A stretch of 64,000 nt of DNA from positions 124,001-188,000 of the forward strand of contig PUQB01000326.1 of NCBI GenBank assembly GCA_003024785.1, written 5' to 3'. Within the stretch, counting starts at the first letter, position 1. Every line of letters begins with the position of its first letter. The notes beneath the pieces were generated by a model that was given only the letters and a program-made list of their open reading frames with translations, searched no databases and was not told the DNA's origin. Shown in pieces: positions 1 through 12,703 of the stretch. A program made the position numbers and the translations under genes. The DNA is from Selaginella tamariscina. Lineage: Eukaryota > Streptophyta > Lycopodiopsida > Selaginellales > Selaginellaceae.

Positions 1-1445
1 TACAATTAAACTTCATGCAAGGGTGTTTCACATAAGTTAAGAATTAAATTATATATGGTACAATTTAAAATCAATATGAATCAAAATTTGACGTGACCAG
101 GAACAATAGCTTCAAAAAGTATAATATGCTTTAAGTGGGGTTTTGATAAGATATTTGAGTGCAAGTTTAGTGGCATGGAAGTTATATGGAAAGCTTATCA
201 ATTTAGGGTTTGATATGGTTGATTCATTTGTACACACTTAAATTCAGCCAATCACATGTACAAATATTGATAAGCATCATTGAGGCATTGTTGTTTTTGA
301 TCTCACCTCTTGAATAGAAAGCATCTCACAAATTCAATGGGCATTAAAATCAATCACAATTTCTTTTACATGGGATTACATAATTTAGGATTGCAAAAGT
401 TCAAGTGCAAAACTTATTTCATGAAAAGACTTTTGAGGTGCATGAATTGAGTATAGTAAAGGATTTGCTTTATTGGGTTCACAACAAGAAAAGAGAAGAA
501 TGATTAATGAAGGACATTGTAAAAACATTAAATGTGGAGAAATGGTTATATAATGAGGGTTTATGCAATCTTGATTGGAAGGGAGTGTATCCTTAAAGGA
601 TATCCTTGTGATTGCACTACTCATTCTTTTGAGTTAACCATTCGTAATTTTGAAATATGTTTACATAGTGACTAGGCATATGCTTATGTGACACATGGAT
701 GGTGATGTATATAACACATTCTAAGGCTTTTATGTATTTCTTATATATACAGTTTATTACACAATTGGGCCTTAGAGTGTTTATGTGTAATCAATGAAGC
801 AATTAGATATGTTGTTGGGCACATAATTAGCATAAATAATAAGTCCACAAATAATTCAGAAATATGTTAAAGTTGTATGCCATTATGGTTGTCCATGCTT
901 CGTTCATTTAATGGAGCTCAAGAGCATATCCTTGTACATGAATGCTTGTTGAGAATAACAAGCTTTCATACCTAGAAGCTCGACCAAAGACCATATAACA
1001 CAACATCTACAACCTCATTTTGTTTCTTTCTTTGAAGTTACAATGAATCAAGGCTTGGTGATAGGTGTTGTTTAAGAAGGTATCTTGGTATTTCAAATTT
1101 TAAATGTTGTCATTAGAAGACTTGAGGATATGGAACATGGCATATTCTTGACAACATGAGAGCATAAAGGCTTTCCTCTTTTAAAAGTTATAGGTCGGTA
1201 TGAAAGAGTTTGTGGGCATATGAAACATTTACACAATGAAATTCAATTAAAGAGGATCTTTTATTCATGTGATGGAGTTTCAGTTGGAGGAGAGGGAAGA
1301 CATGTGAGTTTTACGTGTTTATACAATATTTTTAATGACTTTAGTGTAGGAAAGTTCCTCCTCTCGTTGAGAAACCATCCTTTTCAGGTTCATGATATTA
1401 TTAAGGATAAGGTGAGTGCTTTTAGTGTGTTACATGTAAGTGAGG
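1..1445. other. AT-rich intergenic DNA, no gene recognised
   Basis: Only short open frames occur. The longest here, about 91 codons at 1220-1495, has no motif I recognise and its end runs into the neighbouring LTR, so I do not call it a gene. No RNA gene, array or element end is visible. Confidence 0.5.
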
Positions 1446-2621
1446 CTCATATCCTAACCTTATGGAGGAGATGTGTCTCACACATACCCCCATGATAAAG
1501 CTAAGGCATCGTCACTTACCCCTTAAGGAATCACCCTCATCCGGGAGTACAACCCCTTTAGGGCAACAAGGGGTACCCTAACCCCTAAGGATTTCAGTGG
1601 CCAAGTCATACCCTAGACCTAGGGCTAGTACGTACTGAGGACATGAGTGTGTGTCCTAGGTGAAAATGAGTGTTCTGCTAAGTAAACTCCTTAAGATTAG
1701 ATTTGGATAACCTTAAGTGCAAGACCTCCTTACTAAAGGGCTCCTACTAAGAATCCTAGGTTGTTGAACCCCTGGATTCTAAGGAGAACACTCCCCTAGC
1801 CAAGTGTGCCAATGCACACCTAGTTACGAGACCTAACCTTCCTTGAGCCAATGCCTAAGGCTTAACACCCTAGTCCAAGCCTGTTTGCTAGAGTATCCAA
1901 CCCCTTGGCGACCCCCAAAGGGCATGCCTCGAGCATTGTATCGTGTGAGGTCTAGCCCAGTGTCACATCTTCATGTGACACTTCCTTCCACGATGTGGGT
2001 TATCATGCCATAATCCCTTAGATTCAAGAGTTGCATCAAGTGCCACAAACGTGGCGCTCTTAAATGCCAACTCTAGAACCCCTTAGTGAATCCTTAAGAA
2101 CTAGGTAATGTGAACTTGTCAAACAAGATCCCACACCCACAATTGGACAAGGACATAGATGTGCCTTGCTTGGCCATGAGTGCTACACCTAACTTGACAT
2201 GAAGGAGGAGGTTGGAGACAAGCCTCTACCTCTGCCTCTTGGAACATGCAATCCGATAGGACCTTCCATGCATGAATTCACCAACGTTAAGGGTAGGTTA
2301 CCCCGAAGGTGGGACATACCCTATTGTCTGAAAGTTGAGGTGGCACAATAGAGGGTATAAGAGCAATGAACTCAGTCATGAACCTACATGTACTACTTAA
2401 TATATGTGATAGAGCCTCCCCCGTTTTCCTGTTTACATATGTGGGCTACAAATGCTGAACTTAACCATTAACCCAACTGGGACACAGAAAACAAGGGTAA
2501 AGAGTTTTCTAGAACCTTCACTTAGAGTTTCTCACATACATTTAGGGCTTATCAACATAGTTTGGTAAGTAACAATAGTAAACGTCTAAAATAAAGAGTA
2601 GTCATAATAAAAACTATGACA
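1446..2621 (-). repeat. X-type LTR (3' LTR of X1)
   Basis: In minus-strand sense it begins TGTCATAGTTTTTATTATGA, whose first bases form a short hairpin. It shares long blocks with the LTR copies at 6397-7855, 11,355-12,703, 19,290-20,251, 30,105-31,460 and 32,169-33,555. A perfect 10-bp stem with a CTTC loop lies at 1959-1982 and is conserved in the other copies. The LTR's own 3' end is missing here. Confidence 0.7.
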
Positions 2622-2637
2622 CACTCCCTCCCTTGAA
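2622..2637 (-). promoter_or_regulatory. Polypurine tract of X1
   Basis: On the minus strand the sequence reads TTCAAGGGAGGGAGTG directly against the TGTCATAG start of the 3' LTR. This is the expected position and composition for the primer of plus-strand DNA synthesis in LTR retrotransposons. Confidence 0.75.
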
Positions 2638-5600
2638 ATGTCAATGTCCTCATTGACGTCTAACTCTTAGACTAGATAATGTTAGAAAAAACTAACCAAA
2701 ACTAACATATCACTCTATGTGGAGTCAACCAAAAGTTCACATAAGTTGTATTACCCTTCTTACATTACGTAAAACAAGTACACTTTAGAACCGTTTTCAT
2801 TGAGTCCTAAATCTAGTTGCCAAAGGCACTACATGTGACACGAAGTTACTTGGAGACCTTTTGGACGTTTACAAAGTTTGTCACCCGACGCACATAACAC
2901 AATGATTAATTTCTTTACTTAACTAGAATTTATATTGTAGGCTTCTAGTTAGTGTTGCTGCCGGCCCCTAGGTTAACAAGAATAAAGTTTCACTTTATTT
3001 CTAAATAATAAATGCTTAACCCAATGCCTTTGCATTTCTTGGATTTTTTTTAATGATTCTTATGTTTATATTTTCATATGTTACGTTATTATAGCCTCAC
3101 ATTTCTGCATCCTCGGTGTTTTCACATTATCCCTTTACATAAGGTCTGCCTATACATATCCCTTGTTACTAATATAGCTACGCCATACTAAGTATGAGAC
3201 TTTTATTATAATCAAGCTCTTTTCCAATACTAAAATCTATTCTCGAAACCTTATTCTTTGTAGACATGTCAATCTGGCCAAAGGCGATCATAAGGCACAT
3301 GGTTGTACACATGTACAACAAGGTCATGCCAATTTGCCAACTGCCATCCACTTGGTATGTTATTAAAATAAAATTTATTTATGATAGGAATCAAATTCAG
3401 TCAAATCCGCGATGAAGTGTGATAGCAATACCATTTGTCTTTTACAATCCTTTCAACACTGACCAGTTCAGGAACCAAATAAATTAACATACCTTTCTTA
3501 CAAATCAATGTGAAAACTAAGAAATTCAACCCATCTTTAGTGCTTCAATCGATAATCTTTAGATAGCACGTGTCTTAATTGACACTCTCATTGTACCCAT
3601 TCTCCAAAGAGCATAACATACTATATACCATTCAGTAATTCCTAACTCCCATCTCACTAAGTTCAAAATACCAAATTTTAAAACTTAATCTTCACAATAA
3701 AAGTCTCATTGAATTCAGAATACTGCATGCCTTTGTAACATTATATTCATTTCCAACTCTCAAACTGATTATGTAAATGTTTTTTAAACATTATAACGAA
3801 GTATAACATTTCCACTAATTTGAATAATTAGTGTTTTGATAAGCAACCTTTAAATTAATCCTTATTTCATAAACAGTTGCAATTTTAACATTGATACTCT
3901 CGAACTGATAACACAATCGTCTTAACGTTCAATAGTAACTAATTATTACATTAGCAGTATAACCTTTCAATTATATCAATTTATTGAAATGTTCTTACTT
4001 TATATGAACTGAATTTCAATTTTTAGATGAAAATATAATAGTACTTTAGTATTTAAAGAAACTGTTCAGAGACTAAGAAGAATTATGAATTAATGTTTGG
4101 TTCATTAATTGATTTAGTAAGATATTATTTTCCACACTAATGTTATCATGGCACTACGCCACACTAACTTTATGTTTTAATTATATTTCATAATTCAGCA
4201 GATCTTCCCAAACATAAATAAGATATCCAATTCAATACATTGAACTAAAATACACTATTCATTCTAGACACCCACAAAGTACCACATTGCTCCTCAAGCA
4301 ATGTATTGAAAAACCTTATTTCACAACTAATTTGAAAACACATTTCAAGTTACTACACTAAAGTATTGTTTTACCAAAGTGTCGGACTCAATCCGCTTGA
4401 GTCTTTATATTTATGATTATGGCCACCTCATGTATCATAACCAAGTCTCAATATTGAACACTCCAAACTCAATATTCAAGAGATGTCATACCATATTTTG
4501 ATAAATTATTTATAATCAATCTTAAAAAACTGTCACAATTACTTCTAAAAGTCTAAAGTAAGAATATTCTCAATGAATGAAATAAGAAACCTCATATTTT
4601 TGTACTGGATATTGAAACATTTGCAATCATGATGCAGAGTCAAGAAAGCATCTTTTAAATAATCGTATTCGATTATAAATGAAAGCAATATTGAAACAAA
4701 TACCAACTTTTAATCTTCACCGAATACCATTCTCTAAGGAGTACATGCATTTAAACCTCCAAAATGTATATCCAACTAGCTCCGACTCATTTGACAACCA
4801 CCAACATAACTTATCAAATTTAACAGTTTTCTTACTTAGTTGATAAGCAGAGTGGAGAATCCAAACATGCTCTTCTTAAGTAAGGAATCACCCTTGTTCA
4901 AGAGCCTATCCCCACATTGCAAACAATGTTACAATTTTAAGCTTAAAGAGTTAATAATAAAAATGCATAAGTGTGCGCCAAACGCCCTCACTATGCAAGT
5001 CCTTCAGCACTCAATAAACTGAAAAATGTAAACGTATGTTTTCAACATTTTCGTTTTTGGTAAATCATGCCATCTCCCCGAAACTATAATAAAACGAAAT
5101 CCTCAAACTATTATCCCAAGTCTCTCAAATGATCTCATATGAGACAACTTCATAATCAAGTTAGTCGAGCTAGCTAACTTGAATATAGAGTGCGCATTAC
5201 AACTAAATAAGGTTTCAAATTGTACATGTTCAAATTAGGTGACTTGAACTTAGTCAACTATTCCACCTAATGTTATTTGTAGTAATGTCATCAAAATATT
5301 ACAAACATCAAACAATACTTTGATTACATTGGACCTTCGAACTTATGCTTAACATATTCATCATATGTTAATATCCGACTTTCCGTTATATTATAAGTTC
5401 ATCACTATAGTCTACTTTTTGATTTACACTTTTAAAAATATGCACTATAATGAGGGCTCATTCTACACACCTTCTATCAAAATGTAGTGTTCATTTTTAT
5501 GTCTGAAGTAAAAAATGCACATTTAACATAAACCCTTTCCCAACTTGAACACCATTGTCGAAATCGATATTGAATCTTGACATAAGTCAAAACTCAAAGG

Positions 5601-5900
5601 ACGTTGTCACATTCTCAATCATGTGTTATCCCAATTTCATACACCTGAAAGAAAAAGAAAAATTTTCAATAATGTGTAAACTTAACATTGCCTTCCAAGT
5701 GCTACCTTCAACATTGGAGTCCATAACCCACACCCACTTATAAAGTAGGTGTTTTCAAAGGAGTTATAGATTGCATGACCAACTCTCTGCTCAAAATTTA
5801 GACTGTTAGTAAAAAGTGATATAGTATTTCAAGAATTTAGAACTAACTAAACCCTAAAATACTCTACACTTTAGGCAATCCTATTGACCGTAGAGAATAG
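2638..5900 (-). other. Non-coding interior of X1
   Basis: About 3.3 kb of AT-rich DNA with no open frame above about 62 codons and no gag, protease, reverse transcriptase or integrase motif. It aligns by eye, in reverse complement, with 33,575-33,757 and 39,742-42,451, so it is a conserved family interior rather than random intergenic DNA. Confidence 0.65.
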
Positions 5901-5912
5901 GCTCTGATACCA
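5901..5912 (-). promoter_or_regulatory. Primer-binding site, initiator tRNA-Met type
   Basis: The minus strand reads TGGTATCAGAGC, the standard plant retrotransposon complement to the 3' end of initiator tRNA-Met. It lies two bases inside the LTR end (GGTTGTTACA). This fixes the direction of X1 and the 3' end of its LTR. Confidence 0.9.
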
Positions 5913-5914
5913 AA

Positions 5915-6182
5915 TGTAACAACCTTTTCTCTTCCCTTAAGCCAATTGGTGTTTATGAGAGGGCCCTTGGTCATGATGACTCAGGTCATCTTGGGTCGTT
6001 TTGCCTATATATCTTACATATCCACTTTACCCAAGTAATCAGCCCACCATGGTTAGAACTATGACATAAGTACATTAAGTGGGGCTGTTTTTCACTACAT
6101 CTAGGGTTTGTCACATAATCCAGTAGGTAATAATAATCAACCTTCAAAATAAAGGGTTGAGTTATAGTAAAAGCTATGTTAA
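5915..6182 (-). repeat. X-type LTR, short form (5' LTR of X1)
   Basis: About 268 bp on the minus strand, from an ACATAGCTTTTACTATAACT-like start to GGTTGTTACA at the primer site. Its first ~150 bp match the long X LTRs, while its last ~100 bp match the LTR end at 14,185-14,274 instead. The two LTRs of X1 therefore differ greatly in length, either by a large deletion here or by recombination between LTR subfamilies. Confidence 0.65.
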
Positions 6183-6396
6183 TTGTCTTCTTAATAAACA
6201 TTTATATAACCATTAGAACTAAGTCTTGAATATGGCCAAATGATGGTGAATGTGTCCCCATTGCTTGAGCATGTTTAAGCAACATCCACTAAACATCATA
6301 TTGGTTGTTGCAATAGTGGTCACAAGTGAGAATAAATAGTGTAGAAAAATGCATAACATTCTTGCAAGAGTTGTTGCAAACAAGTATGATGAGAAA

Positions 6397-7855
6397 TGTC
6401 AAGTTTTAACCCAGAGGGCTAACATGTGGCAACACATGGCTACCAAGTGGCCTTATAGCGTCAATTCTCTATGTGAGTAACATTAAGTCTTCCATTATGA
6501 CCCAAGAGTCTGACTCAGATGCCTAATTAAATAAGAGTCTTGCCTTAAGTTCCCTATAATGACTATTCCCTGAATCCTAGAGGATAACCCGAGTAGAGTT
6601 TAGGATCCTGTCCCAGTAGATCTAGATAGACTCATGCCCTAACCTCATCAAGAAGATGTGCCTTACACATACCCGGGTATCATGAACCACGACTAACCCC
6701 TAAGGGTTTGAATGGCCAAGTCATATCCTAGACCTAAGACTAGTACTTAGTGAGAACACGAGTATGTGCCGTAAATGAACATAAGTGTTCTACTAAGCAA
6801 ACTACTTAAGGCTAGGTTTGGATAACCCTAAGTACATGACCTTGCGAGTGCCTCACGAAAGGACTCATGCTAACAAGCTTAGGTTGTTCAACCCTTGGAT
6901 TCTAAGAAGAACACTCCCCAGCTAAGTGTGCCAAAGCACACCTAGTTACAAGACCTAACCCTTAGGGTTCTAGAGTTGGCATTTAGGAGCCATGTTTGTG
7001 GCACTTGGTGCAACTCTCAAATATAAGGCTATGGCATGATAGCCTACATCGTGGAAGGCAGTGTCACATGGAGATGTGACACTGGGCTAGACATCACACG
7101 ATACAACGCTCGACGCACGCCCTTTGGGATTATGTCATGGGTTGGTCGCCAAGGGGTTGGATACTCTGATAAACAAGCATGCTTGTGCTTGCACTAGGGT
7201 GCTAGGCAATTGCTCAAGGAAGGTTAGGTCTCATAATCAAGTGTGCTTAAGCACACTTGGCTAGGGGAGTGTTCTCCTTAGAATCCAGGGGTTGAACAAC
7301 CTAAGCTTCTTAGCAAGAGCCTTTTTGTGAAGCACTCGCAAGGTCATGTACTTAGGGTTATCCAAACCTAGCCTTAGGGAGTTTGCTTAATAGAACACTC
7401 GAGTCCGCCTACGGCGCACACTCGTGTCTCATTAAGTACTAGCTAGGTCTAGGGTATGACTTGGCCATCAATCCCTTAGGGGTTAGTCGTGGTTCAGGGT
7501 ACCCCTTGTCGCCCTAAAGGGGTTGTACTCCCAAATGAGGGTGATTCTCAAGGAGCTTAGCTTATGTCATGGGGTATGTGTGAGACACATTTCCTTTGTA
7601 GGGTTAAGGCATGAGCCTGTCTAGGTCTACTAGGACAGGATCCTAAAGTCTACTTGGGTTATCCTCTAGGGTTCAAGGGATAATCATTCTAGGGGACTTA
7701 GGGTAGGACTCTAAGTCTTCTGCCTAATTGGGCCTCTGAGTCAAACTCTTAGAATTATCTTGAAAGACTTAACGTTGTTCATACATGATGACACCAAATG
7801 GCCACTTGGCAGCCATGTGTTTCATGTGTTGACCCTTCAAGTTAAAACTTTAACA
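6397..7855. repeat. Fold-back pair of X-type LTRs
   Basis: Bases 6397-6959 are an X-type LTR in minus orientation, and 6960-7855 are another in plus orientation. They meet at about 6960 without a spacer, and both outer ends are LTR 3' termini (TGTCAAGTTTTAAC on the left, AAACTTTAACA on the right). The arms overlap in content, so the single strand could fold into a long imperfect hairpin. A perfect 11-bp stem with a 4-base loop lies at 7059-7084. No matching target duplication is seen (AGAAA versus ATAGA). Confidence 0.65.
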
Positions 7856-8660
7856 ATAGAGTTCATGCAGGAAATGTATAACAATTCAACTCAAAACATC
7901 ATCATTGTGTGGACCACTTGTCTTGGCAAGTTGCAAAAGGAATTTAATGCTAAGGTTTGTGAACCATCATCTTTAACTCCTTCAGTTTTTACATCACCAT
8001 TTTTATCGCCTTCAATTCCTAAACTACTTTCTCTAGCATCTTCAATATTTAAATCTTGTAGAATGATGTACAAGTAAATAAAGAAATTGGCAACAATATA
8101 GCGTTAAAAGATGAGTGCATACCGTTCAAGAGGCAACGTTGCCCCTTGTTACCTATGGTCATTATGTTGCTGGATATCAATGGTGTTTTGCTTTATTGAC
8201 AAAGGCCTAAGGATAGGAAAAAAGAAATTAAACAAGGAATTTCATTTATTATCATGGTAAATTTTGACATGATATCATTTTCCATCCAAGGTTGGATTGT
8301 CTCTTTCAAAAACTCAAGGAAATGGGTGCACTTGTGGGGATATGGTCATGCATGCAATTTCACAACATGACACCACTGCTGAATTTACTCAATAAGCATT
8401 GTAGTGTTTCAAAAAAGGTGATTTGTAAATATTGAATTTTTGACTAATGATTTTATTATAAACCTTTTGAATATTAGATGTGAGAAAAAAAGCAAGTCAT
8501 ATTAGTGAACTACTTGGACACGTGCCTTAGAAAAAAGAATTTTGAAAACTTTTGTAAACAATATCCACTATATAAAACATATCATGACATTTTTCTTTCT
8601 CGTGATTTTTTAGATAAACCTTTATATGCACTCCTGATTTTATCACATATTACATATTAA
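7856..8660 (+). pseudogene. HAD/FCP1-like gene relic (element copy E6)
   Basis: This is a decayed copy of the HAD gene at 22,948-23,950. Recognisable pieces are the N-terminal segment at 7860-8076, the nucleophile segment LLDINGVLLY at about 8165-8200, a RPGLDRLF-equivalent region near 8285-8310, and the tail starting YLDTCLRKKNFENFC near 8508. Many frameshifts and stops separate them, and the DDSP segment is deleted. It cannot encode a phosphatase. It abuts the fold-back LTR pair on its left. Confidence 0.6.
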
Positions 8661-9295
8661 AAAAGATGGCAACTTTTAACTGCATTAGTGAGAGTGTTAG
8701 GTAGTGGCAATAACATAAAGATATTGATTAAAATGATTTCATCAATTTAGAGGGTGATGACTTAGATAAAATAAGGAGATTCCTTTGTATGATTAAAGAT
8801 AAACTAATTGCAAATAGATTGACATGTCGATAAGGAAATGATTTTATTTGTAATTATATTCGATTAGTTTGATAATATTTTTTAATTATTATAAAATATT
8901 TTTACATTAAAGAATAATATGAATTTTCTAATATATTTTATGAATAGTATTTATCTTGCTAGAATATAATAATTGTTTTATTATATAAAATTCTCTATAT
9001 ATATTTCAAGTTGTAATGTTTATTAAGTATATATTCACATGAAGATTATATTTTTATTCATTTCTTTGTCGCATATTAGTGTAAAAGGGATAAAGATATA
9101 TTTTCTAATACTAATAAAATTGATTATTAACACTAAGTAAGGTTAATTAAGGATTAATTAATTAATTAATTAATAATTAAGACTTAAATATATATTTATT
9201 AAATAATTAATTATTTATTAGAACTTAAATATTAATTAGTAATTTATTTTATATTTCATTTTTTATATCATGCCCAATTTAGTTACAGTGTGCAT
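8661..9295 (+). repeat. 3' tail and terminus of element E6
   Basis: AT-rich tail homologous to 23,990-24,485, including the ATTAATTAATTAATT run and the terminal block ending TTAGTTACAGTGTGCAT. The same terminus closes E1, E2, E3 and E5, so it marks the element boundary. Confidence 0.55.
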
Positions 9296-9504
9296 TAAAG
9301 TTCTAATTCCGTTTTTGACCATGACTTGCTCTTCTACTACAAACTATTGTATATATTGAAAGGTCCATGTCATCTCCAAGTATTACAGTCTTGTCATGAT
9401 GCCATTGTTGCTATGCATCATGACAAGGCTTAAAAATACTTGAGCTTATTACTCGTGAACACTATGGCCTAAATTCTATAACTATGTAATCCATCTCATA
9501 TGCA

Positions 9505-10310
9505 CTTGTGATGTGTGTTACCAATCTAAGGATCCTTGCCATCACTCATATGAAATTATCCAGCCATTGCCAATTTTATGCTTTGGGAGTCAATTTCTAT
9601 GAACTTCATCACCAATCTTCCTCATTTCATATCATGCTCAAGTTCATCATAAATGAGAAGACTCTCGATCTAGTAGTAGAAGGGTGTTTTAGCTACATGG
9701 GTTTCTGAATGATAGTGTCAATGATCGTGAACTTCAATTTGCTATTAAGTTCTAAAATCCATTGCTCAAGATTTTCAACCTTAACACGCTACCATTCATA
9801 AACCAATTATTAAATTGTTATCAACATCCTTGTGAATTCATAGGTTGAATGTCATTTCAATCATTTGCGCCATATTCAAGAGAAATTGGTTAAGCTTTTC
9901 ACAAGGTAATTGCTAATTGATATCATTGTGCTACCTTTACTTTTTAAATTGATGATCGTGTTTAGATTCTTTGACATATAATAAAACCACCATGCCATGT
10001 GATAAATTAAATTCTCAATGACTTAGACCATTTTTCTTTGTTAGTAAGATCAATGATGTCCCTTCCACCTTTAGCTCCTCAATTCCATAAAGGTCCACAT
10101 CTAGTCTTCCATGACTTCATGTTAGAACCTTATATAATGAATACCTTTACCAACTATACAATCCCACCACCACTACCAATTGAGCTTGATGGTACACCAG
10201 AGTACAAAGTTGTGACTATTATGGATTCAAACTTCTTTGTAATAACTTGTACTTCTTCATTTATTGGTTTTGTTACTCTCTTAGTGATTGCATCTATGAG
10301 CCAATAGAGA
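9505..10310 (+). pseudogene. Ty3/gypsy integrase-chromodomain relic
   Basis: Translation in shifting frames gives the stretch before the integrase core (IIQPLPI, near 9560), a degraded DRGPQF segment (NDRELQF, near 9726), and a C-terminal part in which LVFHDFMLEPY and PPPLPIELDGTPEYKVVTIM match the LHPVFHVSLLEPY...[11 protein letters not shown] region at the start of a chromovirus chromodomain (10,100-10,230). Everything upstream (gag to RNase H) is absent. It is more diverged than the chromoviruses at 34-39 and 55-63 kb, so it is an older insertion. Confidence 0.55.
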
Positions 10311-10819
10311 ACCTCACTCATGCATAGGAGGCCATTACTGCTTCACTGCTCCTATCCTCATAAACCGTGTTCATGGAACTCACTACCAAAGAGGCAAGTG
10401 GTGTCAAACCACCAAAATTGCTGATACAATGTTGATGTTAATCCTAGAATATGCTGATATCAATGCGCCTTAAAATATATTAAAATGATGTTGATGCCAA
10501 TGTCAAGATATGCCTTGAAATATCATGGTATCAAAGGATTAATGGTCTAGATCATGCATAAGTATTGGTGGTCTAGATTGTACATTGGGATTGGTGGTCT
10601 AAATGAACTTCCAAAAGGTTCCATTTTGAGAAAATACTAAATTAAGATTCTTATATAAAGGATTAAAATTAAGTTCTTAAAATTTTTGTTCATATAAATG
10701 AGTTATTCTCTTATTTAGGTTACCCTTTCTTATTATTCCATATTTCTCATATGATAAGCTAAATTACTAATTAATAACTTTAAAATTTCTTGATAAAATC
10801 AACAATGTTGCTTTCTGCC

Positions 10820-11120
10820 TTCAACTTTCATATCTTCGTGTTGTAACTTTCCTTTATCAACCGTAAAATCCCACCACCACTAGTTGAGCTTGAAGGTACA
10901 CTAAAATATAAGGTTATTATTATCTTAAATTCCAAACTTTTTTGTATTACCTCATCAACTCTCCAATGACCGCACCTAGGAGTCAATAGAGAACCTTGCT
11001 TTTTTACATATGAGTTATTACCACTTTTCACCACTTCTATCCTCAAAAACCATGTCAGAATCACGGTGCCGCTCATTGAGAACCAGGAGTCCGCGCTTGC
11101 AGCTACTAGAGATCTTACTT
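10820..11120 (+). pseudogene. Second chromodomain-region relic
   Basis: PPPLVELEGTLKYKVIIILN at about 10,870-10,930 repeats the motif at 10,160-10,230, and the following ~130 bp matches the DNA after the first copy. This looks like a duplicated end of the same old Ty3 element, about 700 bp downstream. No open frame of useful length remains. Confidence 0.45.
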
Positions 11121-11354
11121 GAGATGAGTAATTATAAATAAGGATTGGTGAGTGAGAACCCATAACACCTAAGTATTCTTTGGTTAAGGGTTTGCACATC
11201 ACTTAATTAACTTAAATTAGGACAAAAATTTAAAGGTTGGTGGGAAGAGCCCTTTATTTTATCTTTATTAAGAAATTGAACTATATGTGATGACAAAGTT
11301 AAAAGCAAAACAAATATTAAGCCAATGGAACTATTGATGACCCAACACTTAACT

Positions 11355-12703
11355 TATTATAGTTTTAACTCAAAAGGCCAACACATGGCTGCAAATGATC
11401 ATCCAACATCAACATTATGTGTGAACAATGCTAAGTCTAAGAGTCTGACTCAAATGCCAAAAATAGGCACAAGACTTATGGTCAATTATCCCCCAAACCC
11501 TAGAGGATAATTTAGATAGACTTTAGTTGCCCCATGAGACTTAAATAGGCTTATGCCCTAACCGCACTAAGGAGATATGTCACTTACCCTTAAGGAATCA
11601 CCCTCATCGAGGAGTACAACCCCTTTGTACAAGGTACACGACTAAGCCATAAGGGTTTGAGTGGCTAAGGCCTACCCTAGTCTTAGGGTTAGTACTTAAT
11701 GAGAATGAGTGTGCGTTGTAGGCAGACACAAGTGTTTCCTAAGTAAACTTCCTAAAGCTAAGTTTGAACGACTGTCTCACAAAAGGCTTCTACTAACGAG
11801 CTTAGATTATTTAACCCCTGAACATATTCACACCCCTTAAGGAGAACACCCCTAGCCAAGTGTGCCAATTAGCACATCTAGTTATGAGACCTAACCTCCC
11901 TTGAGCAGATGCCCAGAACTTAGCACCTTGAGGCAAGCACAAACACGCCTGATTGCTAGAGCATTCAACCCTTAACATTAAACTCATGACACAACCCCAA
12001 AGATTGTGTGTCATCTTGCTTAGTGTCACATGTTCATGTGACACTATTTCTTAATATGTGGGCTATTTTCCATAACCCTTCAAACTCAAGAGCTACACAT
12101 GGTGCCACGAACATGACTTGCATATGTCAACTTTAGAACCTCTTTGTGAACTCTTAAGAACATAGTAAGAGAACTTGCTAACCCATATTTGGACAAAACA
12201 AAATGTGCCATGCTTAGTTACGAGTGCTACTTTTAGGAGAAGGTTGAAGACATGAAATGTATACTCCAAAAGAACCTTCCAAGCATGGATTTGCCAAGGA
12301 TAAGGGTTGGACAACCCTTAGGTGTGACATACCCATGTGCATTGAAAGTTAGGGCGAGACAATATAGGTTATGCCTTGATCACACAAGTTAAAGCTTGCA
12401 CCAATAAAAGAATAATAAACTCACTTAAACCCATGTAGGGTTTAGGTGAGGGTTAGTGCTAATTAGAACCTATAGGAACCTAATTAAGACATAAAAATTA
12501 AGTGAAGAACTTTTTAAAAGCTAAGTGCTACATTTACTTAAAGTTTCTCAATGTAATTAATGACAACCGACTATACTACCCCTAAATGCTTAAGTGCACT
12601 AAGCGAGGTTATTTTCATTATATCTAAAATTCCTTACATAATTCAGTAGGTAACAATAATTAACTCCAAAGTAAAAGTAAAAGTTATAATAAAAATTAAG
12701 ACA
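11355..12703 (-). repeat. X-type LTR, probably solo
   Basis: About 1.35 kb matching the other long X LTRs throughout: the CAACACATGGCTGC block near its left end, the hairpin block near 12,020, and a right end AAAAATTAAGACA equivalent to AAACTATGACA. No primer site or polypurine tract flanks it, so it is probably a solo LTR or fragment. Minor open frames inside (e.g. 11,811-12,044) are chance. Confidence 0.6.

Larger units (their letters stand above)
1446..6182 (-). mobile_element. Non-autonomous LTR retrotransposon X1 (LARD-like)
   Basis: The element is read on the minus strand. Its 5' LTR lies at 5915-6182, followed by a primer-binding site at 5901-5912, about 3.3 kb of interior without any open frame over 80 codons, a polypurine tract at 2622-2637 and a 3' LTR at 1446-2621. 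Both LTRs start TGTCATAG-like. The missing gag and pol classify it as a non-autonomous derivative that would depend on a relative's proteins. The interior is homologous to that of X2 (33,556-33,757 plus 39,742-42,451), which supports this being one family. The left end of the 3' LTR is truncated by roughly 180 bp relative to the copy at 30,105, so no target duplication can be checked. Confidence 0.7.
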
